Below are positions 16,794 through 25,530 of a stretch of 64,000 nucleotides of DNA, one piece after another. The stretch covers positions 124,001 through 188,000 of the forward strand of contig NZ_CANKYH010000006.1 of NCBI RefSeq assembly GCF_947487915.1, read 5' to 3'. This stretch comes from an uncultured Serinicoccus sp. Lineage in GTDB: Bacteria > Actinomycetota > Actinomycetes > Actinomycetales > Dermatophilaceae. The notes under the pieces are model-generated. The model was not told the DNA's origin. It saw only the letters and a program-made list of their open reading frames with translations, and made no database searches. A program made the translations under genes and the position numbers. The stretch's first letter is position 1. Each line of letters begins with the position of its first letter.

Positions 16794-16921
16794 CCTGAGC
16801 AGAGAAGCAGGCCCGGCGCAGGGGTCTCAGCAGCCGCTTCGGGTGCCTTTCTCTGCTCAGGCGCTCGAGAAGGGGACGTTTCTCTGCTCAGGTGCCGGGG
16901 AGGCACTTTCCTCTGCTCAGG
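16794..16921. repeat. Intergenic repeat cluster with TTTCTCTGCTCAGG units
   Basis: Between the GNAT stop and pip there are three direct copies of TTTC(C)TCTGCTCAGG at 16848, 16879 and 16907 (period about 30) and one inverted copy, CCTGAGCAGAGAA, at 16794-16806. The inverted and first direct copy can pair. No reading frame is supported here. Confidence 0.75.
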
Positions 16922-16940
16922 CGACGGGGGTGGGGCAGGC

Positions 16941-17522
16941 TCAGGCCCGGTGGCGCACCATGCGCAACTCGACGACCCCGTCGTGGCCGTCGAGGTTCTC
17001 CGCGCCGTCCAGGACGAACCCCTGCCGCTCGTAGAAGCGGACGGCCCGGCGGTTGCCCCGCGCCACCCAGAGGTATGCCGCCCGCTCACCGATGCTGCGC
17101 AGGAGCAGCTCCTGCGCGAGACCGCTCCCCTGGTGCTCGGGGGCGACGTTGAGCGACCAGACCTGGTGCGGGACCGGCGCGTCCTCCTCGCGCGCCGGCC
17201 CGTGCAGGCAGAATCCGGCCGGCTCACCCCCGACCAGGGCGACGAGGAAGCCGCGCCCGTCGTCGGCGACCCGCCCCTGCGCATACGCCGCGGCGACCTG
17301 CTCCCACATCGGACGGAACTGCTCGGCGTCCAGCGCGTCGACCAGCTCATCGGACATGATGCCGCGGTAGGTCTCCCGCCAGACACGGGCGTGCAGCAGG
17401 GCGAACGGCTCGGGGTCCCCGACCTGCGGCGCGCGGATCTCCCAGGACCCAGATAGTCCGTCCCCGGCCCCGTCCCGGCCCCCGGCTCGCCGGGTGGACG
17501 GGGCTCGGTCCTCCTCGGTCAC
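16941..17522 (-). CDS. GNAT family N-acetyltransferase
   Basis: A 193-residue acetyl-CoA-dependent acyltransferase of unknown substrate. After a charged N-terminal tail of about 25 residues comes a full GNAT fold: [20 protein letters not shown] contains the acetyl-CoA pyrophosphate loop (motif A, Q/RxxGxG/A), followed by [10 protein letters not shown] (motif B). GTG 17522 overlaps the thiolase stop as GTGA, so it is translationally coupled to the thiolase. Confidence 0.82.
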   Translation of the reverse strand: MTEEDRAPSTRRAGGRDGAGDGLSGSWEIRAPQVGDPEPFALLHARVWRETYRGIMSDELVDALDAEQFRPMWEQVAAAYAQGRVADDGRGFLVALVGGEPAGFCLHGPAREEDAPVPHQVWSLNVAPEHQGSGLAQELLLRSIGERAAYLWVARGNRRAVRFYERQGFVLDGAENLDGHDGVVELRMVRHRA

Positions 17523-18724
17523 CGGGACGGCACGGTGACGAGGAGGGCGTCGCCCTGGCCCCCGCCGCCGCAGAGCCCGGCCGCGCCGGTGCCGCCGCCG
17601 CGGCGCTGCAGCTCGAGGGCGAGGTGCAGCAGGATCCGCGCCCCGGACATCCCGATGGGGTGACCGAGCGCGATCGCGCCGCCGTTGACGTTGACCCGCT
17701 CCTCGTCGAGGCCGAGCTCCTGCACGGAGGCCAGCCCGACGGCCGCGAAGGCCTCGTTGATCTCGACCAGGTCCAGGTCGGCGGGCTCGATGCCCTGCTT
17801 GGCGCAGGCCGCGGCGATGGCGCGGGCCGGCTGGCTCTGCAGGGTCGAGTCCGGTCCGGCGACCATGCCGTGCGCGCCGATCTCGGCGATCCAGTCCAGC
17901 CCGAGCTCGGTGGCCCGGGCCTTGCTCATGACGACCACGGCGCAGGCGCCGTCGGAGATCTGCGAGGCCGACCCGGCGGTGATCGTGCCGTCCGGGGAGA
18001 ACGCCGGCCGCAGCCGGCCCAGGGACTCGACGGTGGTGTCGGCCCGGATGCCCTCGTCGGCCGAGACGGTGAGGGGCTCACCCCTGCGTTGCGGGATCTG
18101 GACGGGCACCACCTCGTCGGCGAAGAGGCCGTTCTCCCAGGCCGCGGCCGCCCGCTGGTGGCTGCGCGCGGAGAAGGCGTCCTGCTGCTCGCGGGTGAAG
18201 TGCCCAGCCGCGTCGGCCTGGTTGGCCCCTTCGGTGAGCCCACCCATCGCCTGGTCGGTGAAGGCGTCCCACAGCCCGTCGTGGGCCAGGTGGTCGCGCA
18301 TGGTGACGTCGCCGTACTTGAACCCCGTGCGCGAGCGCTCCAGCAGGTGCGGCGCCTGGCTCATCGACTCCTGGCCGCCGGCGACGACGACGTCGACCTC
18401 CCCGGCGCGGATGAGCTGGTCGGCCAGCGCGATGGCGTCGATGCCGGACAGGCAGACCTTGTTGATGGTGAGGGCGGGGACGTCCATGGGGATCCCCCCG
18501 GCGACCGCGGCCTGCCGGGCCGGGATCTGGCCGGCGCCGGCGGTGAGCACCTGGCCCATGATGACGTAGTCGACCTGGTCGCCGCGCACCCCGGCCCGCT
18601 CAAGGGCGCCGGCGATGGCGGCACCGCCCAGCTGGGCGCCGGACAGTGAGGAGAGCGAGCCGAGCAGGCGTCCCATGGGCGTGCGGGCGCCGGCGACGAG
18701 GACCGAGGTGGTGGGTTCTGACAT
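17519..18724 (-). CDS. Acetyl-CoA C-acetyltransferase (thiolase)
   Basis: A 401-residue thiolase that condenses or cleaves acyl-CoA. Nucleophile Cys91 (NKVCLSG), the NEAFA loop, His in GHPIG and the second Cys in CGGGGQGDA are all present. It corresponds to the mycobacterial FadA4 position, near methylmalonyl-CoA epimerase and opposite 3-hydroxyacyl-CoA dehydrogenase genes. ATG 18724 is chosen because homology starts at [18 protein letters not shown] and GGAGGAG stands about 10 nt upstream; a 14-residue extension is unlikely. A TACAGT hexamer at 18772-18777 would give a leader of about 40 nt. Confidence 0.93.
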   Translation of the reverse strand: MSEPTTSVLVAGARTPMGRLLGSLSSLSGAQLGGAAIAGALERAGVRGDQVDYVIMGQVLTAGAGQIPARQAAVAGGIPMDVPALTINKVCLSGIDAIALADQLIRAGEVDVVVAGGQESMSQAPHLLERSRTGFKYGDVTMRDHLAHDGLWDAFTDQAMGGLTEGANQADAAGHFTREQQDAFSARSHQRAAAAWENGLFADEVVPVQIPQRRGEPLTVSADEGIRADTTVESLGRLRPAFSPDGTITAGSASQISDGACAVVVMSKARATELGLDWIAEIGAHGMVAGPDSTLQSQPARAIAAACAKQGIEPADLDLVEINEAFAAVGLASVQELGLDEERVNVNGGAIALGHPIGMSGARILLHLALELQRRGGGTGAAGLCGGGGQGDALLVTVPSR

Positions 18725-18771
18725 CTGCGCGGACTCCTCCAGCGACGGTGACGGGTATGCAGCCACTCGCC

Positions 18772-18777
18772 ACTGTA
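18772..18777 (-). promoter_or_regulatory. -10 element of the thiolase-GNAT operon
   Basis: TACAGT on the minus strand is 47 nt before ATG 18724. Unlike most genes here, this one has a short leader and a clear GGAGGAG site. Confidence 0.4.
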
Positions 18778-18802
18778 GCGGCGCGGGACCCCTTCCCCGG
18801 GG

Positions 18803-20317
18803 TCAGCCGCCGTGCACCACCTGACCGTGCAGGACCGTCGCGCTGACGACCGTGTAACGGAACCGTCGCGCCCGTTCGGCGCTGGTGGGGGCGTCCACGA
18901 GCGGGTCGTGGTCGAGCAGCGCCAGGTCGCCCCGGGCACCCACCCGGACGCGCTGCCCGTCCACCGAGGCGGCGAGCGCCTCCCGCGCGCCGATCTCCTG
19001 CTCGGGGTGCCAGCTCTCCCCGTCCTCGGGGCCGCGGTGCACCGCCGCGGCCATCGCCAGCCACGGGTCCAGGGGGGAGACCGGCGCGTCCGACCCCAGG
19101 CTGAGCTCGATGCCCGCGTCGAGGAAGCTGCGCAGCGTGAAGGTGCGGGCGGTCCGGTCCGGCCAGCAGCGCTCGGTCACCGGGCGGTCGTCCAGGAGGT
19201 GGGCGGGCTGCACGCTCGCGACGACGCGCTGCGGCAGTTCGGCCCACCGGCGGACGTCGGCGGGGGTGATGAGCTGGGCGTGCTCGATCGACCCGGAGGC
19301 CCCGGTGGCCTCGAAGGCGTCCAGGACGGCGCCGACCGCGGCGTCGCCGATCGCGTGCAGCGCGGCCTGGAGACCGGCCCCGCGGGCACGGTGCAGGAGC
19401 CCGATGAGCTCGTCGACCGGGTAGTTCGCCGCCCCCGCCGGCTGGTCGAGGAGGTGGCCGTCGGCGTAGGGGTCGCAGCACCAGGCGGTCCGGGTGTTGA
19501 GCGAGCCGTCGGTGATGACCTTGAGCGGGCCCATGGTCACCAGGCCGTCGGTCGCCCGGATCGGGTCGCCGGTGCGCAACCCGGCGCTGATCGCGTCCTC
19601 CAGGCCCTCGGGGTAGACGCCGGTGCGGGCGCGCAGCGGCGGCGTGCCCTCGGCGCTGCGCTCGCGCCACTGCTCCCACGGCCGCCCGAACTCCAGGTCG
19701 ACGATCCCGACCACCCCCAGGGCGTGCGCGCCCTGGATGGCGCGCGTGACGGCATACTCCGACTCCTCCTGCGCGCCGTGCAGCCGCTGCAGGCGGTCGT
19801 AGAGCGGGAACCAGTCGGCCTCGGCCACGACCCCCTCGACGGATGGGCCGCCGAGCAGCCGGAGGGCCGGCGTGTTGAGCCAGCCGTGGTGCCCGTCACC
19901 GCTGATGAGGGCCACCGGCACCTCGCCCGTCACCGCGTCCAGCTCGGCCACCGTCGGCTGCTGCAGCCACCTGCCCGTGCGGTGGCCCCAGCCGACGAGC
20001 ACCCCGGTGGGGCTGTCGAAGCCCCAGGTCAGCCGGTCGACCACCCGGGCCAGCACCTCGGCGGGGCTGGAGGTGCCGGAGGTGTCGAGGCGGGTCTGCC
20101 CGAGGCCCCACTGGACCATGTGCACGTGGGTGTCCCACAGGCCCGGGATGACATGCCGTCCGCCGCCGTCGAGCTCGGGGACGGCCGGGCCCTCGGGGCG
20201 CAGGCGCGGCCCGACCGCCGCGACGACCCCGTCCCGGACGAGCACGTCCACCGGCTCGGTGGGCGGGCCGGCGTCGATCGCGACGACGCGCACGTCGCGC
20301 AGCAGCAGGTCGCTCAT
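18803..20317 (-). CDS. Amidohydrolase family 3 protein (YtcJ-like)
   Basis: A 504-residue metal-dependent hydrolase. The beta-sandwich head ends at VIPGLWDTHVHM, which carries the first metal-binding HxH. The TIM barrel contains HAIGDAAVGAVLDAF and GSIEHAQLI (metal His residues) and LGSDAPVSPLDPW (catalytic Asp). The substrate of YtcJ-type enzymes is generally unknown. TAGCAT lies 6 nt before ATG 20317; the gene is divergent from the epimerase across 70 bp. Confidence 0.85.
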   Translation of the reverse strand: MSDLLLRDVRVVAIDAGPPTEPVDVLVRDGVVAAVGPRLRPEGPAVPELDGGGRHVIPGLWDTHVHMVQWGLGQTRLDTSGTSSPAEVLARVVDRLTWGFDSPTGVLVGWGHRTGRWLQQPTVAELDAVTGEVPVALISGDGHHGWLNTPALRLLGGPSVEGVVAEADWFPLYDRLQRLHGAQEESEYAVTRAIQGAHALGVVGIVDLEFGRPWEQWRERSAEGTPPLRARTGVYPEGLEDAISAGLRTGDPIRATDGLVTMGPLKVITDGSLNTRTAWCCDPYADGHLLDQPAGAANYPVDELIGLLHRARGAGLQAALHAIGDAAVGAVLDAFEATGASGSIEHAQLITPADVRRWAELPQRVVASVQPAHLLDDRPVTERCWPDRTARTFTLRSFLDAGIELSLGSDAPVSPLDPWLAMAAAVHRGPEDGESWHPEQEIGAREALAASVDGQRVRVGARGDLALLDHDPLVDAPTSAERARRFRYTVVSATVLHGQVVHGG

Positions 20318-20323
20318 GCACGG

Positions 20324-20329
20324 ATGCTA
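20324..20329 (-). promoter_or_regulatory. -10 element of the amidohydrolase gene (leaderless)
   Basis: TAGCAT on the minus strand lies 6 nt before ATG 20317. Confidence 0.5.
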
Positions 20330-20374
20330 GGCGACATACCGCCCCGGCTCCGCAGGGTGGGTCCGCGCCAGCCC

Positions 20375-20380
20375 TACGGT
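20375..20380 (+). promoter_or_regulatory. -10 element of the epimerase gene (leaderless)
   Basis: TACGGT lies 7 nt before ATG 20388. It supports this start over ATG 20379. Confidence 0.5.
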
Positions 20381-20387
20381 GGACCTC

Positions 20388-20867
20388 ATGAGCGAGCCCA
20401 GCCACGAGACGGCGGGGGGCGAGGCCCTCGCGCCCTTCCTGCTGTCGGTCGACCACGTCGGGCTGGCGGTGCCCGACCTGGACGCCGCGATCGCCTTCCA
20501 CCGCGACGTCCTCGGACACCGGGTCGTCCACGAGGAGACCAACGCCGAGCAGGGGGTGCGGGAGGCGATGGTCGCGGTCGGCCCGGCCGACCCCCACGGC
20601 GGCGACCAGCCGACCATGCTGCAGCTGCTCGCCCCCACCGACCCGGGGTCCCCGATCGCCCGGTTCCTCGAGCGCCACGGACCCGGGCTGCAGCAGCTGG
20701 CCTACCGGGTCAACGACCTGGAGGCGGCCAGCGCCGTGCTCCGCGGCCGCGGGCTGCGGCTGCTCTACGACCAGCCGCGCCGCGGGACGGCGGGGTCGCG
20801 CATCAACTTCATCCACCCCAAGGACGCCGGCGGGGTGCTCGTGGAGCTCGTGGAGCCCGCCGGGTGA
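20388..20867 (+). CDS. mce: Methylmalonyl-CoA epimerase
   Basis: A 159-residue vicinal-oxygen-chelate protein that interconverts (S)- and (R)-methylmalonyl-CoA in propionate metabolism. Two betaalphabetabetabeta modules are visible; metal ligands include His23 (SVDHVGLAV) and Glu153 (GGVLVELVEP). The HPKDAGGVLVE ending is characteristic. Length matches the family (about 150). The stop overlaps the next start as GTGA. The position matches Rv1322A near fadA4 in mycobacteria. Confidence 0.92.
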   Translation: MSEPSHETAGGEALAPFLLSVDHVGLAVPDLDAAIAFHRDVLGHRVVHEETNAEQGVREAMVAVGPADPHGGDQPTMLQLLAPTDPGSPIARFLERHGPGLQQLAYRVNDLEAASAVLRGRGLRLLYDQPRRGTAGSRINFIHPKDAGGVLVELVEPAG

Positions 20868-22219
20868 CGACGCAGCGCACGCAGGACCCCCCGGCCCGGG
20901 CCGCGCGGCTGCGCGCGGCCGCGCGGGCGGTCCACCCGACGGCCGTCCCCCGGGCGGGGGTGCGAGCCGTCCAGCGCTGGCGAGACTTCCGGGTGCGCCA
21001 GCGCGAGCTGCTGGACGAGAGCAACCGGCTGCAGTCCGAGCTCTGGGCGCAGATCCACGCGGACCACCCGGAGGCGGCGGCCGCCGTCCACGGAGGCCCC
21101 GCAGCCGGCCTCCACCCACCCCTCGCGCCCACCGTCGAGGGACACCCACCCCGGGTGGGTGGGTCGCCGCGGCGACCTACCCTGCTGTCGGCCTCGGCCT
21201 TCTCCATCGGCTTTACCGGGGCGCTGGGGGTGCTGCTGGCCTGGCTGCTCCTGCAGAACCTCACCCGGCTGTCCTCGGTGCTCACCTACCTGCTGGTCGC
21301 CGTCTTCCTCACCCTCGCGCTGAACCCGCTGGTCGAGTGGCTCACCCGGCGTGGGGTGAGCCGGCCGAGCAGCGTCTTCTGCGTCTTCATGAGCTTCGTC
21401 ACCGTCGTGGGGGTGAGCGCGGTGACCCTGCTGCCGGGGGTGGTCGGCCAGGCGGTGACCCTCGTCGAACGCGCCCCGGTGGTCCTGGACGAGCTGTCCG
21501 GCACCCCGTGGATGGTCGAGCTCGACCGGCGCTACGCCGTGAGCGAGCGCGCCACCACCGAGGTCGACCGGCTGCTCACCGAGAGCGACACCTGGACCGC
21601 GCTCTTCGGCGGTGTGCTCGGCGCGGCCGGGTGGGTCGCCGGCAGCCTCGTCGGGCTGCTGACCTCCGCGATCCTCACCCTCTACCTCCTGGCGACGCTG
21701 CCCTCGGTCAAGGACGCGGCATACCGTCTGGTGCCGAGCAGCCGCCGCCCGGGCGTCGTCCGGCTCGCCGAGGAGATCATGCGCCGGGTCGGCGGGTATG
21801 CCCTCGGCCAGGCCACCGTCGCGACGATCAACGCCGTGTGCTCGTGGCTGATGATGCAGGTCCTCGGCATCCCCTACGCCGCGATCCTGGCCGTCTCGGT
21901 GGGTCTGCTGGGCCTCATCCCGCTCATCGGCGCCACCCTCGGCGCCGTCATCGTGGCCGTCTCGGCCCTGACCGTGTCACCCACGGTGGCGCTGGTCGTG
22001 CTCGTCTACTACGTCGTCTACCAGCAGCTCGAGAACTACTGGATCGTCCCCCGCATCATGAAGCGCACCGTCTCGGTGCCCGGGGCCGTCACGGTGGTCG
22101 CGGTGCTCGCGGGCGGCACCCTGCTCGGGGTCCTCGGTGCCCTCATCGCCATCCCCGTGGCCGCGGGCCTGCTCCTCATCTACGAGGAGGTCCTGGTCCC
22201 GCGCCAGGAGCGTCTCTAG
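20864..22219 (+). CDS. AI-2E family transporter (TqsA/YdiK-like permease)
   Basis: A 451-residue integral membrane protein. An unusually long, Arg-rich cytosolic N-terminus (about 110 residues) precedes about eight transmembrane segments starting at LSASAFSIGFTGALGVLLAW. The family hallmark is the C-terminal GLIPLIGATLGAVIVAVSAL and YQQLENYWIVPRIM region. The transported substrate is uncertain; AI-2 export is documented only for a few members. GTG 20864 overlaps the epimerase stop (GTGA), so the two are coupled. Confidence 0.85.
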   Translation: MTTQRTQDPPARAARLRAAARAVHPTAVPRAGVRAVQRWRDFRVRQRELLDESNRLQSELWAQIHADHPEAAAAVHGGPAAGLHPPLAPTVEGHPPRVGGSPRRPTLLSASAFSIGFTGALGVLLAWLLLQNLTRLSSVLTYLLVAVFLTLALNPLVEWLTRRGVSRPSSVFCVFMSFVTVVGVSAVTLLPGVVGQAVTLVERAPVVLDELSGTPWMVELDRRYAVSERATTEVDRLLTESDTWTALFGGVLGAAGWVAGSLVGLLTSAILTLYLLATLPSVKDAAYRLVPSSRRPGVVRLAEEIMRRVGGYALGQATVATINAVCSWLMMQVLGIPYAAILAVSVGLLGLIPLIGATLGAVIVAVSALTVSPTVALVVLVYYVVYQQLENYWIVPRIMKRTVSVPGAVTVVAVLAGGTLLGVLGALIAIPVAAGLLLIYEEVLVPRQERL

Positions 22220-22220
22220 G

Positions 22221-22348
22221 CCCACCGAGCGCCGCGAATGGTTGCCTGACACCCCACCGAGCGCCGCGAATGGTTGCCTGACACCCCACCGAGCGCCGCG
22301 AATGGTTGCCTGAGAACCCACCGAGCGTCGCGGATGGTTGCCCCGACC
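22221..22348. repeat. Tandem 32-bp repeat, four units
   Basis: Units start at 22221, 22253, 22285 and 22317, with exact 32-bp period and core CCCACCGAGCGCCGCGAATG then GTTGCC. The last unit diverges and forms the left arm of the hairpin at 22326-22362. The AATGGTTG core is shared, in opposite orientation, with the array at 23320-23490 on the other side of the GNAT gene. Confidence 0.85.
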
Positions 22349-22362
22349 AACCATCCGCGACG
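22326..22362. terminator. Hairpin terminator after the AI-2E transporter gene
   Basis: A perfect 15-bp inverted repeat, CGTCGCGGATGGTTG / CAACCATCCGCGACG with a 7-nt loop, lies between the convergent transporter and GNAT genes. It appears to be built from two oppositely oriented repeat units. Confidence 0.6.
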
Positions 22363-22406
22363 TCTGGTGAAGGACACTTCGGTCAGGCGAAGGAGCCGCC
22401 GATCGC

Positions 22407-23306
22407 CTAGGGCTGGGGCTGGGGCTGGGGCTGGGGCCACGAGCGGTAGCCGAGCAGCTCGGCGTCCCGCACGTAGCCGAACCCCTCGTACAACGCGACG
22501 GCGGGCGCGTTGGCCTCGTCGACGACGAGGTTGACCGTGCCCTGCGAGGAGCGGGCGAGCAGCGCGCGCGAGATCGCGGCGAGCAGGCCCGGCGCGAGGC
22601 CCTGGCCGCGGTGCGCTGGCGCCATCGCCAGGAAGTCGAGGTAGCCGGCGCCGTCGGCCTGGATCTCGCCGGAGGCGTATGCGGCCACCTCCCCGTCGTG
22701 CTCCAGCACCAGGGTGGACCGCGCCTCGTCCGCCAGCAGCTGGCGGGCGGTGGCGTAGGTGCCGGGGAAGGCGGCGTCGTGCAGCGCGCCGATCGCGGGC
22801 AGGTCGGCGGACGTGGCGACGCGGGCGTCCGGCGCATCGGCCGGCCAGCGGTGCGCCGTCGCGGTCGTGGCCTGGTAGGCGATGCTCAGGCCGGTGGCGT
22901 GCCAGCCCAGGTCGGCGGCGAGCCGCGCCATACCGGTGTGGGCCGGGGCCGCGCTCAGCTCGTGCTGCTCGACCCCCGGCGGCAGCTGTTCCAGGGCCGC
23001 ACGGACGAGCGCGACGGCATACGCCGACCAGGTCTGCTCATCGAGGGTCCACGGACCGTGGATCCAGCTGCGCATCGTCTCCTCGGGGTCGGCGTCGTGC
23101 AGCACGGCGCCGACCACCCGGCCGGAGGGTTCGACCGCCACCCGCAGCGTCTCCTGCCAGGGCGTGTCGAGGTCGTCGAGCTCGGCCCGAACCCCGTCGG
23201 CCTCGGTGCCGAGGTAGGCGCACGCCGTGTCCGGCGCGCGCTGGGCGGTGACGATGAGCGCCAGGGCGGCATCCTGCTGGTCCGCGTCGGCCCTGGTGAT
23301 GGTCAT
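22407..23306 (-). CDS. GNAT family acetyltransferase, possible two-domain
   Basis: A 299-residue protein. The C-terminal half (about 155-290) is a clear GNAT fold with the acetyl-CoA loop LDFLAMAPAHRGQGLAPGLL and AVALYEGFGYVRD. The N-terminal half (about 1-140) looks like a degenerate second GNAT domain. The protein ends in PQPQPQPQP, coded by a GGGGCT hexanucleotide run (22411-22435). TAGCCT lies 6 nt before ATG 23306. The gene is bracketed by related repeat arrays and by a 21-bp exact direct repeat (22381-22401 and 23499-23519), which suggests insertion or duplication. Confidence 0.78.
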   Translation of the reverse strand: MTITRADADQQDAALALIVTAQRAPDTACAYLGTEADGVRAELDDLDTPWQETLRVAVEPSGRVVGAVLHDADPEETMRSWIHGPWTLDEQTWSAYAVALVRAALEQLPPGVEQHELSAAPAHTGMARLAADLGWHATGLSIAYQATTATAHRWPADAPDARVATSADLPAIGALHDAAFPGTYATARQLLADEARSTLVLEHDGEVAAYASGEIQADGAGYLDFLAMAPAHRGQGLAPGLLAAISRALLARSSQGTVNLVVDEANAPAVALYEGFGYVRDAELLGYRSWPQPQPQPQP

Positions 23307-23312
23307 GAGGGC

Positions 23313-23318
23313 AGGCTA
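23313..23318 (-). promoter_or_regulatory. -10 element of the GNAT gene at 22407-23306 (leaderless)
   Basis: TAGCCT on the minus strand lies 6 nt before ATG 23306. Confidence 0.45.
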
Positions 23319-23319
23319 G

Positions 23320-23498
23320 CGACGGCCGGGGCGGCCGAGCCAACCATTTCCGACGGCCGGGGCGGCCGAGCCAACCATTTCCGACGGCCGGAGCGGCCGG
23401 GCCAACCATTTCCGACGCCCGGTCGGGCCACTGCCCACCATTCACGACGCCCGGTCGGGACACTGCCCACCATTCGCGACGCTCGGTCGGTGAAAAGG
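23320..23498. repeat. Tandem 31/32-bp repeat, about five and a half units
   Basis: Units begin at 23320, 23351, 23382, 23413, 23445 and 23477, each starting CGACG(G/C)CCGG and containing CCAACCATTTC or CCCACCATTC. They fill the gap between the GNAT start and the 3' end of the zinc-ribbon gene. No spacers, so not CRISPR. Confidence 0.85.
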
Positions 23499-23500
23499 GG

Positions 23501-23824
23501 TCAGGCGAAGGAGCCGCCGGGTCGGCGGCGTTCGCGGGCGGACCAGCAGACGGTGTGCCAGTGGCGGCGGTTCTCCGCCTGCTGCATGCCCTCGGTGGGC
23601 CAGGCCACGGTGTGCGCCACGTCGGCGCGCACCTCCTGCTGGCACCCGGGGCACCGGTAGGCCCGGCCGCTGTCGTTGGGCCGCACCCGCCGCACCGCCC
23701 ACACCTGACCGGCGTACCGGACCTCCTCGACCCCGCGCCGCAACGGGTCACCCACGCCGGCCGGCCCCCCGCCCTGCCGGGCCCGCGGCCGGCCGCCCCG
23801 CCGAGGGCGGTTGGACCGGGGCAC
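23501..23824 (-). CDS. Small zinc-ribbon protein (annotated elsewhere as ATP/GTP-binding protein)
   Basis: A 107-residue basic protein. An Arg-rich N-terminus ([16 protein letters not shown]) is followed by a four-ligand zinc site made from YRCPGCQQEV and HWHTVCW, then an Arg-rich tail. It is common in actinobacteria; the ATP/GTP-binding label lacks sequence support and the function is unknown. GTG start, 4 nt beyond the stop codon of the upstream 3-hydroxyacyl-CoA dehydrogenase gene, so it is coupled to it. The last codons (GGSFA-stop) are in the segment duplicated at 22381-22401. Confidence 0.72.
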   Translation of the reverse strand: MPRSNRPRRGGRPRARQGGGPAGVGDPLRRGVEEVRYAGQVWAVRRVRPNDSGRAYRCPGCQQEVRADVAHTVAWPTEGMQQAENRRHWHTVCWSARERRRPGGSFA

Positions 23825-23828
23825 CGGC

Positions 23829-25490
23829 TCAGGCCGTGAAGGGCCGGTCGAGCAGGACGTGCTCGATGAGCAGCGGCGAGGGGGCCACCGACTCGCGCGG
23901 CAGGCCGCCCGCCTCGGCCAGCTCCTCGCAGACCGTGAGGACCTCCTCGGCCCCGATCTGGTCGATCATCGCGAACGGCCCGGCCGGGTAGCCCAGCCCG
24001 TACCGGAGAGCGGTGTCGATGTCCTCCACCCCCGCGTAGCCCTCGTCCAGCATCCGCACGGCGTCCATGAGGTGCGGCATGAGCAGGGCGTCGACCACCA
24101 GACCCGGGCGGTCCCGGCAGACGACCGGCTCGGCGCCGATCGTCCGGACCAGGGCGCGCAGGATCTCGACGGTCTCGTCGTCGGTGGCGCTGGAGCGGCC
24201 GATCTCGACGACCTGGCCGTGGCCCGTCGGGGCGTGCACCCGCAGCACGGCCGCGCGCTCCGGCCGGCCGGAGAGCGCGCCGATCGCCACCGCGAGGTCC
24301 TCGCCGACGGTGGTGAGGACCGTGCGCTCCCCCACGACGTCGGCCAGCAGCTCCCACACCTCCTCCTGCACCGGCGTCACCGGCTCCGGCTCGGCGTCCG
24401 CGAGCTCGCTCTCCGGCGTCGCCGTCCCCGCCTCGACCACGACGTCGACCCCCGCCAGACCGGCCAGGTCGCCCCGGTCCGCGGGGTCGGGGACGTGGGT
24501 GACGGCATACCCACCCTCGCGCAGGCGGGAGACCAGCTCGTCGGCGATCTCGCCGCCGCCCACGACGCCCACGGCGCCGACCTCGGGTGCGCTCGCCCCT
24601 GCCTCCGGCTCGTTCACGACCTGCCCGCTCCCGGGCCGGGCATAGGTGTAGAACCCTTCGCCGCTCTTGCGGCCGAGCAGACCGGCCGTCACCATGCGCT
24701 CGAGCATCGGGCTCGGGGCGTGCATCGGGCTGCGGCTGTGCGCGTAGATGACGTCGCCGATGTGGTGGCAGACGTCGAGCCCGACGAGGTCCATGAGGGT
24801 GCACGGACCCATCGGCAGGCCGGCGCCGACCCGCATGGCGGTGTCGAGGTCCGCGCGCGAGACGTGCCCCTGCTCGAGCATGCGCAGCGCGGAGACGAAG
24901 TAGCCGAAGAGCAGGTAGTTGGCGACGAACCCGGCCCGGTCACCCACCACGACCGGCCGCTTGCCGATCCGCCCGGCCAGCTCCACGACCGCCTCGCGGA
25001 CGGCGTCGTCGGTGCGCACGGTCGTGATGACCTCGACCAGCTGCAGGACGGGAGCGGGGTTGAAGAAGTGCATCCCCACCACGCGCCCGGGGTATGCCGT
25101 ACCCGCGGCGATGGCGGTGATCGACAGGCTCGAGGTGTTGGACGCGAGCACGGCGTCGGGGGCGACGATGTCGTCCAGGGCGGAGAAGACCTGGTGCTTG
25201 AGGTCCAGGACCTCCGGGACCGCCTCGACGACGAGGTCGGCCGGGGCGAGGTCGGCCAGGGCGGTGGTGATGGTGACCCGGTCCAGGATCTCCTGCTGCC
25301 CGGCCTCGTCGAGGCGGCCCTTGGCCACCGCCCGGTCGGTGGAGGCCCGCAGGATGCCGCGCCCGCGCTCGGCGAGCTCCTCGGTCGTCTCGACGCCGAC
25401 GACCTGCACCCCTCCCCTCGCGAAGACCTCGACGATGCCGGCACCCATGGTGCCGAGCCCGATGACCCCGACGGTGGTGATCTGACGCAT
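23829..25490 (-). CDS. 3-Hydroxyacyl-CoA dehydrogenase, duplicated form (PaaH/FadB-like)
   Basis: A 553-residue NAD-dependent enzyme of beta-oxidation or phenylacetate degradation. First Rossmann domain [12 protein letters not shown] (about 1-185) with the HFFNPAPV catalytic His/Asn region; first helical domain ([32 protein letters not shown]). A second, weaker Rossmann unit ([13 protein letters not shown], about 310-440) and a second helical domain ([30 protein letters not shown]) follow. This duplicated architecture occurs in PaaH-type enzymes. ATG 25490 is preferred since GAGAGG lies about 9 nt upstream; ATG 25499 sits against it. Confidence 0.88.
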   Translation of the reverse strand: MRQITTVGVIGLGTMGAGIVEVFARGGVQVVGVETTEELAERGRGILRASTDRAVAKGRLDEAGQQEILDRVTITTALADLAPADLVVEAVPEVLDLKHQVFSALDDIVAPDAVLASNTSSLSITAIAAGTAYPGRVVGMHFFNPAPVLQLVEVITTVRTDDAVREAVVELAGRIGKRPVVVGDRAGFVANYLLFGYFVSALRMLEQGHVSRADLDTAMRVGAGLPMGPCTLMDLVGLDVCHHIGDVIYAHSRSPMHAPSPMLERMVTAGLLGRKSGEGFYTYARPGSGQVVNEPEAGASAPEVGAVGVVGGGEIADELVSRLREGGYAVTHVPDPADRGDLAGLAGVDVVVEAGTATPESELADAEPEPVTPVQEEVWELLADVVGERTVLTTVGEDLAVAIGALSGRPERAAVLRVHAPTGHGQVVEIGRSSATDDETVEILRALVRTIGAEPVVCRDRPGLVVDALLMPHLMDAVRMLDEGYAGVEDIDTALRYGLGYPAGPFAMIDQIGAEEVLTVCEELAEAGGLPRESVAPSPLLIEHVLLDRPFTA

Positions 25491-25517
25491 ACCGGGCATC
25501 CTCTCATCACCCCCGGC

Positions 25518-25523
25518 TAGGGT
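25518..25523 (+). promoter_or_regulatory. -10 element of nucS (leaderless)
   Basis: TAGGGT lies 7 nt before GTG 25531, choosing that codon over GTG 25522. Confidence 0.5.
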
Positions 25524-25530
25524 GAGGCCC

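Noticed and set aside
22221..23498. CRISPR array
   Set aside because: Units of 31-32 bp follow one another without spacers, and there are no cas genes.
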